Source of the DNA: Clostridiales bacterium
Lineage (GTDB): Bacteria; Bacillota; Clostridia; Lachnospirales; Lachnospiraceae
DNA length: 64,000 nt
Reading direction: 5' to 3'
NCBI GenBank assembly: GCA_018365455.1
Contig: JAGZJZ010000014.1
Span: 62,001-126,000 of the forward strand
This document shows positions 53,946 to 63,381 of the stretch, one piece after another. How positions within the stretch are numbered: the stretch's first letter is position 1; each line of letters begins with the position of its first letter. A model generated the notes under the pieces. It had not been told where the DNA came from, did no database searches, and saw only the letters and a list, made by a program, of their open reading frames with translations. A program made the translations under genes and the position numbers.

Positions 53946-54840
53946 TTTTATACCTCCTGTATATCTCTTTCGACTTCTCTTCGTCCGGTTTCGTTACTGC
54001 GACCCAGACCTCTGCTTTACCGCTCATTGCGTTGCCGCTCTGCATGGGATACACCTCGATATCCGGCAGATGGGCATATTCATAATTGGAAAACGGAAGC
54101 CATTCCGTCAGGAATCGTCTGAATATAGACTGTACCGAATCCCGGTATGGATCATCCCCTTCAAATACTACCCAGGTTGCAGCGGGAATCTCAAGCTCTG
54201 CCATGCCTTTGGGAACCTTCCGATCCGTGCGTGCTGCAATATAGTAGTAGATATTTTGGGGATCCTCATAAGATGAGACTCCAAAAATGTCAGAAACACC
54301 CTCATCCGACAGATTGCAGATTTCCTGATAGGCAGGACTATTCAGCATTTTTTCCCAAAACTTTGGCACCATATGAAAATTATACTCTGAATCTTCTTTT
54401 AAGGCTGTCCTTACGCCTGCTAAACGAAATGCTTCTTTATGCTCTATGCGGTACCTCATATATTCACCTCCTGTTACTGTTATGGAAAAACTAATCCTGG
54501 GATAAGCACTCAGCATCGTCCCTTTCGTCCGGGCTGCCGTTGGCGCTGTTCCGTGAACGCTTTGAAACGCACGGTTAAAAGCTGTTGGGGACTGATATCC
54601 ATATTTCATCCCAATATCCATAACTTTAATATTGCTGGTCTGTAATTCAAATGCCGCCAGAGACATTCTTCTCCTGCGGATATACTCCGATAAACTAATT
54701 CCTGCAATGTAAGAAAACATACGTTGAAAATAGTAGGTAGAGCAGCATGCCAATTTTGCCGCCTCGTCATAGGATATCTCACCTACCAGATTTTCCTCAA
54801 TATAATCGATTGCCCTGCTGAGCTGTCGCAGCCATTCCAT
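53923..54840 (-). CDS. AraC regulator with GyrI-like sensor domain
   Basis: 305 residues behind AAAGGAGGCGG. Two AraC helix-turn-helix motifs at residues ~10-105 (ISYDEAAKLACCSTYYFQRMF; VMDIGMKYGYQSPTAFNRAFQ), then a GyrI-like effector domain (~125-295; YRIEHKEAFRLAGV, AATWVVFEGDDPYRDSVQSIF, IEVYP). This is the Rob/BmrR-like layout for drug sensing. First gene of the operon AraC-GyrI, GyrI, ABC ATPase, ABC permease; likely activator of the exporter. Confidence 0.9.
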   Translation of the reverse strand: MEWLRQLSRAIDYIEENLVGEISYDEAAKLACCSTYYFQRMFSYIAGISLSEYIRRRRMSLAAFELQTSNIKVMDIGMKYGYQSPTAFNRAFQSVHGTAPTAARTKGTMLSAYPRISFSITVTGGEYMRYRIEHKEAFRLAGVRTALKEDSEYNFHMVPKFWEKMLNSPAYQEICNLSDEGVSDIFGVSSYEDPQNIYYYIAARTDRKVPKGMAELEIPAATWVVFEGDDPYRDSVQSIFRRFLTEWLPFSNYEYAHLPDIEVYPMQSGNAMSGKAEVWVAVTKPDEEKSKEIYRRYKNELSHGN

Positions 54841-54959
54841 CTCACCGCCTCCTTTCTGTTTTACAGTTTATCATAATATAATTTTTATATCCTCTCTTTT
54901 GATGTCACCTTCGGTAAGTATTACCATAAAACTGCTGGCAAATTTCAAATTTAACACTC

Positions 54960-54991
54960 GAAAAAAGCTGCCGGTACTATACCAGCAGCTT
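54960..54991 (-). terminator. Terminator of the FtsX-type ABC operon
   Basis: On the minus strand AGCTGC/GCAGCT and GGTA/TACC form a two-step stem with a 3-base loop, followed by six T. It starts 11 bases after the stop codon of the ATPase gene. Confidence 0.75.
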
Positions 54992-55001
54992 CTCACTGTT
55001 A

Positions 55002-55769
55002 TCAAATTCCAACTCTAAGCATCTCCCCTGCCACTTCCTCCATCCTGCTCTCTAAATTCTTACCATCAAATTTTGACAGCCTTAGTTCGCTGTCTATTTT
55101 CCCATCCTGCATAAATAGGATACGTTCTGTTCTGGCGGCTATTTTAGGATCATGCGTTACCAGCATTACTGCCGTTCCCTCTGCATTAATTTCAGAGAAG
55201 ATATCCATGATTTCCTGGGCAGCATTGGAATTTAGCGCACCCGTTGGTTCATCTCCAAAGATAACTTTCGGATCACTCATTAGGGCACGGCATATGCCGG
55301 CGCGCTGCAGCTGTCCTCCGGATACCTGCGTGGTATCACGGTTTTCCAGCTTCTCGATCCCTGTCTTTTTCATCAGCAATCTGGCTTTATCCGTAAGCTG
55401 CTTTACATTTTTTCTTCTGCCCGCCATGGATGGAAGAATGATATTGTCCAGGATGTTCAGATTTTTCAGCAGCGTTGGCTGTTGGAAGACAAATCCCATT
55501 TTTGTTCTGCGTATGTCAGCCAGTTCCTCTTCCCCATATGCTGACAAATCCATGTTATCGAACATCACCTTGCCGCTGTTGATCTCATCCATACCGCTCA
55601 CAGCATACATCAGTGTAGATTTTCCAGATCCTGACGGACCCATTACAGCAACGAATTCTCCTTCTTTTACAGACAGGGAAACTCCGCTTAAAACGCTATT
55701 TTTTTCCGTTCCTTTTCCGTATGATTTTACAATATTTTCACCTGATATTATATTTTTAGTTTCTTTCAT
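55002..55769 (-). CDS. ABC transporter ATP-binding protein (MacB/LolD/BceA type)
   Basis: 255 residues behind AAAGGAGTAG. Walker A GPSGSGKST, Q-loop VFQQPTLLKNLN, signature VSGGQLQRAGICRAL, Walker B VIFGDEPTGALN, H-loop VTHDPKIAART. Starts 3 bases after the permease gene. It powers an FtsX-type permease; such pairs act in lipoprotein release, antimicrobial-peptide resistance or mechanotransmission. Confidence 0.9.
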   Translation of the reverse strand: MKETKNIISGENIVKSYGKGTEKNSVLSGVSLSVKEGEFVAVMGPSGSGKSTLMYAVSGMDEINSGKVMFDNMDLSAYGEEELADIRRTKMGFVFQQPTLLKNLNILDNIILPSMAGRRKNVKQLTDKARLLMKKTGIEKLENRDTTQVSGGQLQRAGICRALMSDPKVIFGDEPTGALNSNAAQEIMDIFSEINAEGTAVMLVTHDPKIAARTERILFMQDGKIDSELRLSKFDGKNLESRMEEVAGEMLRVGI

Positions 55770-55772
55770 ATG

Positions 55773-58091
55773 CTACTCCTTTATATTGTCGGATATCTTG
55801 ATTTGTCCTGCTCCTTTTGTCCCGATGATGGTTGCAATCAGTACGGTGCATACCATCATGAGCGGACATAAAAGGTAGGCTGAAAACGGATTGACCACAA
55901 ACTGAAAAGATGACGCCCCAAAGGAGGAAATGACCATGCCGGCAATCAGCTCGCCAAGGGTATTTGCCAATACAGCACCCAGCACTATACCAATCACCAG
56001 AACAAATACCGCCCGTGAGATATACTGTTTGATAAGATCGGAATTTTTAAAACCTATTGCTTTCATTACGGCAATTGCATATCTGTCTTTTGCTACCAGC
56101 ATCTTCATGAACAGTAATGTAATCAAAGCAGTAATCAGCAAAGATGACGCCGTAGCCGCAAAGGATGCTTTTCCTACGGAACTGATTAGACTCCCAAGCG
56201 TCTGGTTCACATACTCATTAATCTCTGAAACTTTTGCATATGGAAATTTATGTGCATATTCGCCGCCTTTTTCTGCAGAGCCGGAATCATCGGATAGCGT
56301 TGCGGAAAACATGCTCCACATTATATCCGGTGACTGGTCCGGAAAAGAGGCTTTTGCGGTCTTTCCTCCATTCGTTATGTCCGAATACAGACCACAGACC
56401 GTTAACTCTTTTTCTTTTCCTTCTGTCTTTATCGTAACCACGTCCCCAACTGTTTTGCCAAGCTCTTCACTGTTTAAAACTGACAGTGCGATTTCATGAT
56501 CACCAGCGGGTGCCCTGCCTTTGGAATACCGGACCGGAAATACCGTATGATCCCCCAGTTCTATCTTTATCCGCTCTTCCAGTCCGTTTTCCAGCTTCAC
56601 CTGAAAGGTTTTCGTTGTGAGAACTACATATTTTTCTATATCCGGATCAGTTTGCAATGTTTCCAGAATATCTGCTGTCTTTTCCGGGATACGATCCGTC
56701 TGCTGTAAATCAATACGTAAATCAGATTTCCCGATTCCCATATAAGTAAAGAAATTCTCTCCTGAAATGGTGGTATACAGGTTCTGGGGAACTATTACGA
56801 TAAATGCCGCAAGAACCAGCACCACCAGCATTGTGCCATAAATTCCTTTTCTTGCCACAACATCCTTCACACCCAGGAACAGATTTGTATCCAATATGCG
56901 GTTTTTACTGAGACAAAAATATTTCGTGCGGGAGCCTTTATCCCCGGAAGTGCCAAAACGGATTGCCTGGGCAGGAGATATTTTACGGAAACGCCTCAAC
57001 ACGCCGTTTACATAGACTGTGATGGCTAAAAATACAGCCAGGATTCCAATGATTCCAAAAAACAGGGCTGCAAATTTATTTTCACTTTCTCCCATATACA
57101 GACGGATATTTTCAAGCAGCGCCCCTCTGCATAAAAAAGACAGGGCAAAGCCAATTATGGATCCGGTCAATGCAATTATGATATATTTTATAAGATAGAT
57201 CTTTTTGATTTCAGAAACACGAAGCCCAATAGCTTTCATAACGCCTATCTCCCGATAATCGTCTTCCATTTTTGCAAGTAATGTGAAACGTATACACATA
57301 AATGCAATTGCCACTGCCAGAACACTTACCAGAAGTATAATACCGATCATCATACCATCAGAAATGGCATTAATCATTTTAAATAAGGGGTAGGTAATCA
57401 TGGGCCCGTTGGCTTCCATACCGGCATTCGAATATGCCGTTTCAAATGCTGACAGATGGGACACATCTTTCAACCGAAACTCGATCAGGTACTCACTGGT
57501 TCCTGTACCTTTTAATTCCTCATAATCTCTCTCACTTACCAGGAAACGTTTGGAAGACGAAAGGGTGGAATTCATCTGGGAATCCCGAAGAAACCCGGCA
57601 ACCGTGAATTCCTTGCCGTTAATCACCGCCCTGTCACCAGCTTTTGCCGTTTGATCCTTCCCATAGCAAATAGGAACATAGATCTCTCCATCAGAAGCTT
57701 GAATCACTTTACCGTCCAGGTCCAGAAGAAAATCAAATTTTTTACTCTGGACACTTATCCCATTATCCTGTACATTATCCGAAAGGGAATTTTCACCAAA
57801 TACCATCCGGGACCCCTCTATGCCAAGGAACTCCAGTACTTGATAATCGGCTACGTTTTCATTCTGGGCAGCGAACTCTGAAAGGCGCTCTCTGTTCATT
57901 TCACCTGCATGCATCTGCATAAAATGAGGAGTTTCTGCCTGGGTCATCAGTGTATCAATGGCACCGTACAGATTTACTCCCAGCATTGCTGCCAGGGAAA
58001 CCAGCATTGCTGCCGCGGCAACAAATATTACCGTCATCAGAGTAATTGCCTTACTTTTTAATATATCATTTCGGATAATTCTCTCATTCAT
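55773..58091 (-). CDS. FtsX-family ABC permease
   Basis: 772 residues. One membrane helix at the N-terminus (~20-40), an extracellular domain (~45-235), three helices (~240-370, with EIGVMKAIGLRVSEIKKIYL), another helix near 410, a second extracellular region (~440-640) and three helices at the end (AIAVMKAIGFKNSDLIKQYI). The duplicated FtsX domain fits MacB-like or peptide-efflux permeases. It overlaps the TetR gene by 8 bases. Substrate unknown. Confidence 0.9.
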   Translation of the reverse strand: MNERIIRNDILKSKAITLMTVIFVAAAAMLVSLAAMLGVNLYGAIDTLMTQAETPHFMQMHAGEMNRERLSEFAAQNENVADYQVLEFLGIEGSRMVFGENSLSDNVQDNGISVQSKKFDFLLDLDGKVIQASDGEIYVPICYGKDQTAKAGDRAVINGKEFTVAGFLRDSQMNSTLSSSKRFLVSERDYEELKGTGTSEYLIEFRLKDVSHLSAFETAYSNAGMEANGPMITYPLFKMINAISDGMMIGIILLVSVLAVAIAFMCIRFTLLAKMEDDYREIGVMKAIGLRVSEIKKIYLIKYIIIALTGSIIGFALSFLCRGALLENIRLYMGESENKFAALFFGIIGILAVFLAITVYVNGVLRRFRKISPAQAIRFGTSGDKGSRTKYFCLSKNRILDTNLFLGVKDVVARKGIYGTMLVVLVLAAFIVIVPQNLYTTISGENFFTYMGIGKSDLRIDLQQTDRIPEKTADILETLQTDPDIEKYVVLTTKTFQVKLENGLEERIKIELGDHTVFPVRYSKGRAPAGDHEIALSVLNSEELGKTVGDVVTIKTEGKEKELTVCGLYSDITNGGKTAKASFPDQSPDIMWSMFSATLSDDSGSAEKGGEYAHKFPYAKVSEINEYVNQTLGSLISSVGKASFAATASSLLITALITLLFMKMLVAKDRYAIAVMKAIGFKNSDLIKQYISRAVFVLVIGIVLGAVLANTLGELIAGMVISSFGASSFQFVVNPFSAYLLCPLMMVCTVLIATIIGTKGAGQIKISDNIKE

Positions 58092-58770
58092 ACGATGTCC
58101 TGCTTTCCGTTTTGTCCAAGGATGGTTTCCCTGTGCTTTCCTTTTCTATACCAAACATCTTCATTACATATATAAGGCTTCCTTCTTTTGCCCCCAGCAG
58201 CCTTTCCAGATTAAAGACCAGCGCTTTTACACGTAAAATACGTTCTTCTCCGGACATTTCAACCATATCACCATCAAATACCATATTGGTGTATGCAAGA
58301 ATCATTTCCATACATTCATAGGGATAGGGTGTGTGGAACATCCCCTGCTCTATTCCCTGTCTGATAATTCCGGTCAGTATCCCCGGCACCCCATTCAGTA
58401 CGACTTTCTGTATTTTCTGATGCATCAGGGCATTCTGCGGTTTGTGGATATGATCTATAATTTCTTTGCCGCTCCCGCTGCCTATATTCAATGCCAGTAC
58501 AACACGGACCATGCGCTCCTGTACCGGAATGGTCCTGTCATCTGCAATCTCCCTGGCTCTGCTTAAGAGCCGTACATTGTACCGGTCAATCAATGCGTTC
58601 ATAATATCCTCTTTGGACTTAAAGTGGTAGTACAGTGTTCCCCTCGCTATATTAACTTTGTTAAGAATATCATTCGTACTTGTTCCGTCAAATCCCTTTT
58701 CACCAAATAGCTCGTCTGCTGCATCTAAAATCTCATTTCTTCGTTCTTCTGCTTCTTTCACAACCCTCAT
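58084..58770 (-). CDS. TetR-family regulator
   Basis: 228 residues behind GGAGGTAG. Residues ~8-55 are the TetR helix-turn-helix (EILDAADELFGEKGFDGTS and NIARGTLYYHFKSKEDI); the rest is a helical ligand domain. It heads the TetR, permease, ATPase operon, and the 17-base dyad just upstream is its probable operator, so it represses its own exporter. Confidence 0.9.
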   Translation of the reverse strand: MRVVKEAEERRNEILDAADELFGEKGFDGTSTNDILNKVNIARGTLYYHFKSKEDIMNALIDRYNVRLLSRAREIADDRTIPVQERMVRVVLALNIGSGSGKEIIDHIHKPQNALMHQKIQKVVLNGVPGILTGIIRQGIEQGMFHTPYPYECMEMILAYTNMVFDGDMVEMSGEERILRVKALVFNLERLLGAKEGSLIYVMKMFGIEKESTGKPSLDKTESRTSYE

Positions 58771-58803
58771 TGATCTACCTCCAATTTATCTATTTGCTTA
58801 TAG

Positions 58804-58820
58804 ACCGACTGTCTGTCGGT
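58804..58820. promoter_or_regulatory. TetR-type operator
   Basis: ACCGAC-N5-GTCGGT, perfect 6-base arms, 34 bases before the TetR gene. A TATAAT box on the minus strand (58821-58826) abuts it, so the bound repressor would cover the transcription start. Confidence 0.75.
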
Positions 58821-58932
58821 ATTATAGTAACATACATTGATGGGAATCGTCAAGCAGAAAGATTTATCCGTTACTTGAAATGTGTTGGATCTGGATACTG
58901 AGATAAAGAAAATCGTAACATCAAAGCCAAAC

Positions 58933-58950
58933 AAAATTTGCGCAAATTTT
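58933..58950. promoter_or_regulatory. 18-base palindromic operator upstream of the LacI gene
   Basis: AAAATTTGCGCAAATTTT is a perfect palindrome that ends one base before the -35 box of the LacI gene. It is a probable site for autoregulation. Confidence 0.6.
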
Positions 58951-58951
58951 A

Positions 58952-58981
58952 TTGACAAGCCTTGCTCACCTATTTTATAAT
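58952..58981 (+). promoter_or_regulatory. Promoter of the LacI gene
   Basis: TTGACA (58952-58957), 18 bases, TATAAT (58976-58981); both boxes are perfect. The start codon follows 57 bases later, with GGAGC as ribosome-binding site. Confidence 0.7.
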
Positions 58982-59037
58982 AAAATAAACAGGAATCATG
59001 ATGCTTATATAAAATTTTAAGAATTGGAGCTACCACT

Positions 59038-61071
59038 ATGGCAACAATAACAGACATCGCTAAAATGGCAGGTGTTTCTACCTCTACTGTTTCCCACGTA
59101 GTAAATAAGACCCGTTTTGTCAGTCCGGAACTTGTGGAACGGGTGGAAAAAGCAATCCAGGAGCTGGATCATCCGCCTAATTTCGTTATTAAAAAGAACA
59201 AATCACTTACGCAGTCTAAAGCGGATACCAAGTACATCCTCTTCCTGAAATCCAATAGGAAGAGTAATTTTCAACAGCAGATAGAGAAGCAGGCAGAAAC
59301 GCTTTTAAAAAACACGCCGTATACACTATTATCCTTCGAGTACGCATACGATCCGAACAGACTGGATATTATCAACCGTTACTTAACTAATGCGCCGGAA
59401 GCAGCCGGAGCCATTGTCTTTCCGGACGAAGAAGATACCATTCTGGAATCATTTTTAAACCTTGTAAATTTTCCGGTTGTAATTCTGGGCAGAGAACTGG
59501 ATAATTACAAAGCAGACACTATTTTGTCCGACAGCTGTGACGGAGGATATAAGGCAACACGCCATTTGATTAAAAACGGTCACGAACAAATCGCTTATCT
59601 GGGCTCCTCCCAGGACCGTTCTCCCAAAAGGCTGTTGGGTTTTACACAGGCGCTGCAGGAATACGGGATCGAAGCCAATCCTAAATATATCGTAACGAAT
59701 CTGCACAGCTCTCAGGATATTTATAATGTCTTGAACCAGCTTTTTACCGGATATGACGCTCCCACTGCCATATTGGCTGCAAACTATTCTATTTTACTTC
59801 CGCTGCTGCATTATATGGATTCACATAATATTAGCTGCCCCAATGATGTTTCGCTGGTGGTATTCAATGAGTTTGACTGGGCAGCACTGCATAATCCGCC
59901 ACTTACAACGGTAGAGCAGAATACGGCTGAAATAGCAAACCAGGCAGTAAGTGCGCTTATCCGGCGCATTAATTCTCCTACCCTGCTGCCCAGCCAAAAG
60001 GTAGTCCTTCCTTCCAAATTAAACGTAAGGGATTCCACCTGCGGCATTGGCCGGGGACCTTTTGGAGAAAAGGCTGAAACCATTGATTCCCTGACGCTGA
60101 CCCCTTCGGAAGAACAAACTCTGCGGGAAAATAATTATACCGCCGCTATTTCTTTCCACTATGCCGGCAAAGCATGGATGGAACTGCACCAGAAAGGGAT
60201 TCGTGATATCTTTGACAATCTGGGCATTTCGATTATAGCGATTACCGATGCCCACTTTAATCCGGAGTTGCAATGCAGGCAGCTGGAAAGCCTTAAGCTT
60301 TTGGAACCCGACATTTTGATTGCCATACCAACAGATAATGAAAAAACTGCCCATGCTTTTCAAAATATTGCCAGTAGCCCTTCCCGGATGATATTAATTA
60401 CCAATGTTCCCGATGGACTGACACCAGATGATTACGTCTGCTGTGTCTCCGTCAACGAACACTCCCACGGCAGTAATATGGGACACGGGCTGGGTGAATA
60501 TATGCAGAAACACGGTCTCACAAAACTGGCTTTTATTAAACATGGCGCTAACTTTTATGCGACCAACCAGAGAGACCGGGCTGCCGAGCAAGTGATTACA
60601 GAAGAATATCCCGATCTTCAGGTCTGCGGCACTATCGCATTCCGTTCCGAAGAAGACGTATTCAAGCAAACTCTGGATCTGGTAAAACGGCATCCTGAGA
60701 TCGAAGCACTGTATATTTCATGGGAAGGTCCTGCAATGGAAGCAATGGCTGCCTTAACCCAGATGGAGCGCACAGATATTGCCATCGTAACCGGTGATTT
60801 GGATTATTCCATTGCTCAGAATCTGGCAAAAGGAGGTATGATCAAAATGATCAGCGCCCAGTGTTCCTATGAACAGGGGCAGGCAATTGCCATGGCTGCC
60901 GCCAATGCCCTGCTTCATAAAAAGACACCTTCTTTTATCGGTATTGAGCCGATTGTGGTCACACCGGAAAACCTTTTAAAATCCTGGAAGAAAGTATTTA
61001 AAGAGGAGCCTTCTTCTGCCTTAAAGCTTGCTTTGAAGGAAAATCCTAATTATATTTTTTCCAAAGAATAG
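59038..61071 (+). CDS. LacI-family regulator with two sugar-binding-type sensor domains
   Basis: 677 residues, about twice the usual ~340. Residues 1-50: LacI helix-turn-helix (TITDIAKMAGVSTSTVSHVVN) and hinge. Residues ~62-335: a normal LacI sensor (VILGRELDNYKADTILSD, GGYKATRHLIKNGHEQIAYLG, PLTTVEQNTAEIANQA). Residues ~355-650: a second, RbsB-like periplasmic-binding domain (FHYAGKAWMELHQKGIRDIFDNLGISI, SLKLLEPDILIAIPTD, YISWEGPAMEAMAAL, IAIVTGDLDY), without signal peptide. The plus-strand gene converges on a ribose-type transport operon, its probable target. Two ligands could thus be integrated in one regulator. Confidence 0.85.
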   Translation: MATITDIAKMAGVSTSTVSHVVNKTRFVSPELVERVEKAIQELDHPPNFVIKKNKSLTQSKADTKYILFLKSNRKSNFQQQIEKQAETLLKNTPYTLLSFEYAYDPNRLDIINRYLTNAPEAAGAIVFPDEEDTILESFLNLVNFPVVILGRELDNYKADTILSDSCDGGYKATRHLIKNGHEQIAYLGSSQDRSPKRLLGFTQALQEYGIEANPKYIVTNLHSSQDIYNVLNQLFTGYDAPTAILAANYSILLPLLHYMDSHNISCPNDVSLVVFNEFDWAALHNPPLTTVEQNTAEIANQAVSALIRRINSPTLLPSQKVVLPSKLNVRDSTCGIGRGPFGEKAETIDSLTLTPSEEQTLRENNYTAAISFHYAGKAWMELHQKGIRDIFDNLGISIIAITDAHFNPELQCRQLESLKLLEPDILIAIPTDNEKTAHAFQNIASSPSRMILITNVPDGLTPDDYVCCVSVNEHSHGSNMGHGLGEYMQKHGLTKLAFIKHGANFYATNQRDRAAEQVITEEYPDLQVCGTIAFRSEEDVFKQTLDLVKRHPEIEALYISWEGPAMEAMAALTQMERTDIAIVTGDLDYSIAQNLAKGGMIKMISAQCSYEQGQAIAMAAANALLHKKTPSFIGIEPIVVTPENLLKSWKKVFKEEPSSALKLALKENPNYIFSKE

Positions 61072-61114
61072 CGGGAAGTCATACCTGATTTATCTTTTAT
61101 ATCAGGAGCAAAAT

Positions 61115-61166
61115 AAAAAGCAGGATAGTTTATGCAATTGCATTTGCATAACCTATCCTGCTTTTT
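61115..61166. terminator. Strong bidirectional terminator
   Basis: Perfect 14-base arms AAAAAGCAGGATAG/CTATCCTGCTTTTT with a further inner TTATGCAA/TTGCATAA stem. It ends both converging units. Confidence 0.9.
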
Positions 61167-61171
61167 CTGAC

Positions 61172-62347
61172 CTACTCCTGCACCTTTACCCACTGCCTGC
61201 TGCCCGCAGATTTTGCAACCGCGTCACAAACTTTCTCAACTCCATAACCCACAGAAAATCTGGTGGAAGGCTGCTCTTTGTTCACAATTGCACTGACAAA
61301 ATCAAACATTTCAATTGCTTTCAACTCTCCATAACCAATATTCATGCCCGGGATATTCCAGGTTGCATCTCCATAAAAATGAGCGGGCCCCGTATAAATC
61401 GTTTTAAATCCACGCCTGTCATCGGGATCATTAGCCCAGCAAACCTGCAGCTCATTCAGCCTTTCATAGTTAAAGCATACGCTGCCAAGTGTTCCGTGAA
61501 GTTCCACCGTTATAAAATTATTTCTTCCCCATGCATTTCTGGTAGCTTCAATGCTTCCCACTGCCCCGCTCTTAAAACGAACCAGGAAAGAAGCTTCATC
61601 GTCTACATCCACCGGCTCTTTCCTAGCATTGGAATCCATTTTAACTGTCCCAAGAAGGTCTGTCCCCCCCTCCTGTACCGGTCTTTCTGTGATATACGTC
61701 TGCATCATTGATACTACTTCATCCATGTCACCTGCCAGATACTGAGCGATATCGATCACATGGGATGCAATGTCTCCCAAGGTACCTGCTCCGGCTATTT
61801 TTTTCTGGAATCTCCAGGACAATGGTGAAGAAGGATCTGCACACCAGCTTTGCAGATAGGTGCATCTTACATTCAATATTCTGCCAAGGGAACCTTCGTC
61901 GATAAATTTTTTCGCCAGAACCAGCGCCGGCACTCTGCGGTACTGATATGCATTCATGCTGATAATTCCCTGTTTCGCCGCTTCTTCTGCTGCTTCCGCC
62001 ATTTTTTCTGCGTCTTCCAAAGTAGATGCAATGGGTTTTTCACAGATCACATGTTTCCCTGCTTTCAGAGCTGCAATCGCAATTTCAGCATGTGCGTTGT
62101 TTGGCGTACAGATACTTACTACATCAATTTCAGGATCCTGAATAATCTCCCGGTAATCGGAACAGCATTTTTCAAAACCAAATCTTTCTTTTGCATCTGC
62201 TGCAATCTCCGGCACAATATCACATATTGTTTTCATCACAGGCATTGCCGGTGCCGGCCAAAACAGCTTTGGCATATTGGAATACCCTACTACATGTGCT
62301 TTACCCATAAATCCTGCACCTATTAAACCTACATTTAATTTTTTCAT
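61172..62347 (-). CDS. Gfo/Idh/MocA-family sugar or inositol dehydrogenase
   Basis: 391 residues behind AGAGAGGT. N-terminal NAD(P)-binding fold (VGLIGAGFMGKAHVVGY, SICTPNNAHAEIAIAALKAGKHVICEKPIAS with the conserved E-K-P), then the C-terminal substrate domain (GTLGDIASHVIDIAQYLAG containing the catalytic D--H, and VDDEASFLVRFKSGAVGSIEA). It oxidises a sugar or polyol. Last gene of the RbsA-RbsC-like operon, so its substrate is probably the sugar that is imported. Conclusion is secure for the family, not the substrate. Confidence 0.9.
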   Translation of the reverse strand: MKKLNVGLIGAGFMGKAHVVGYSNMPKLFWPAPAMPVMKTICDIVPEIAADAKERFGFEKCCSDYREIIQDPEIDVVSICTPNNAHAEIAIAALKAGKHVICEKPIASTLEDAEKMAEAAEEAAKQGIISMNAYQYRRVPALVLAKKFIDEGSLGRILNVRCTYLQSWCADPSSPLSWRFQKKIAGAGTLGDIASHVIDIAQYLAGDMDEVVSMMQTYITERPVQEGGTDLLGTVKMDSNARKEPVDVDDEASFLVRFKSGAVGSIEATRNAWGRNNFITVELHGTLGSVCFNYERLNELQVCWANDPDDRRGFKTIYTGPAHFYGDATWNIPGMNIGYGELKAIEMFDFVSAIVNKEQPSTRFSVGYGVEKVCDAVAKSAGSRQWVKVQE

Positions 62348-62415
62348 TGTCCTATACCTCTCTTATTATGTTTTCTTTGTTCCATATGTTATCAAATTTT
62401 TACGTACAATTATTT

Positions 62416-63381
62416 TCAGTTCTTTTTTTTCTGAGCCAGGTTGCTCAGAGCAACCGCAATCACGATAATTGCGCCTTTTACAATTGTCTGCTGGGCGGTG
62501 CTAAGCCCCGCCAGAATCAATGCGTTGTTAATTAATCCCATGAGTATTGATCCAAACAAGGCACCGATTACAGATCCCGTTCCACCGGACATAGAGGTAC
62601 CGCCCAGTACAACAGCCGCGATTACAGACATCTCGTCTCCGTCTCCATAAGAATAACGTCCTGCCTGAAGACGCGCTGCATACATGATGCCCGAAAATGC
62701 TGCAAATGCGCCGGACATAATAAATGCGGTGATCTTGACTTTTACGGTATTTATTCCACTATACCCTGCCGAAACTTCATTCCCGCCTGTGGCAAGTGTA
62801 TGGCGCCCAAATGCTGTTTTATTAAATATCAGTATGCCGATTATGTAAAATAACACCGTCCATAGAATCAAAACCGGAATGCCTGCTATATTTCCCACTC
62901 CGAAGATAAAATTAAACCCTGCATTTTCAATGGGAACTGCTGCCGTTTCCGTTATCCACATGGCACTTCCCCGAACCACCTGCATCATACCCATCGTAGC
63001 CAAAAATGCCGGCAGGCGAAGCTTTGTAATCAAAACACCGTTTACAAGGCCTACCAGACAACCAAATCCAAGTCCGGCTGCCAAAGCGAGCAGAATAGAG
63101 TTGGTACTCTTCAGGATCAGTGACACGATCATCGCAGTCATTGCCGCTACCGCACCAACCGTCAAATCAATCTGTCCGGCAGCCATAACAAAGGTACAGG
63201 CTACTGCCATAACAGATATCATTGCCGTCTGCCTTAAGACATTCATCAGGTTATTTGCACCTAAAAACCCCTTATTTCCCAGCGTAATGCCAAAAACAAT
63301 AAATACGGCAACAAAGATAATGTAAACCATATACTTATCCCATTGCAAATTTAAAAGTCTATTCCCCTTTTTGGATTGCAT
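62416..63381 (-). CDS. Ribose-type ABC transporter permease (RbsC family)
   Basis: 321 residues, ATG behind GAGGAGGAG within the end of the ATPase gene (23-base overlap). About nine hydrophobic segments; GGAVAAMTAM-like start (TVGAVAAMTAMIVSLI), GGNEVSAGYSGINTVKVK and AVVLGGTSMSGGTGSVIGALFGS are family hallmarks. It imports a monosaccharide with the ATPase upstream. Confidence 0.9.
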   Translation of the reverse strand: MQSKKGNRLLNLQWDKYMVYIIFVAVFIVFGITLGNKGFLGANNLMNVLRQTAMISVMAVACTFVMAAGQIDLTVGAVAAMTAMIVSLILKSTNSILLALAAGLGFGCLVGLVNGVLITKLRLPAFLATMGMMQVVRGSAMWITETAAVPIENAGFNFIFGVGNIAGIPVLILWTVLFYIIGILIFNKTAFGRHTLATGGNEVSAGYSGINTVKVKITAFIMSGAFAAFSGIMYAARLQAGRYSYGDGDEMSVIAAVVLGGTSMSGGTGSVIGALFGSILMGLINNALILAGLSTAQQTIVKGAIIVIAVALSNLAQKKKN

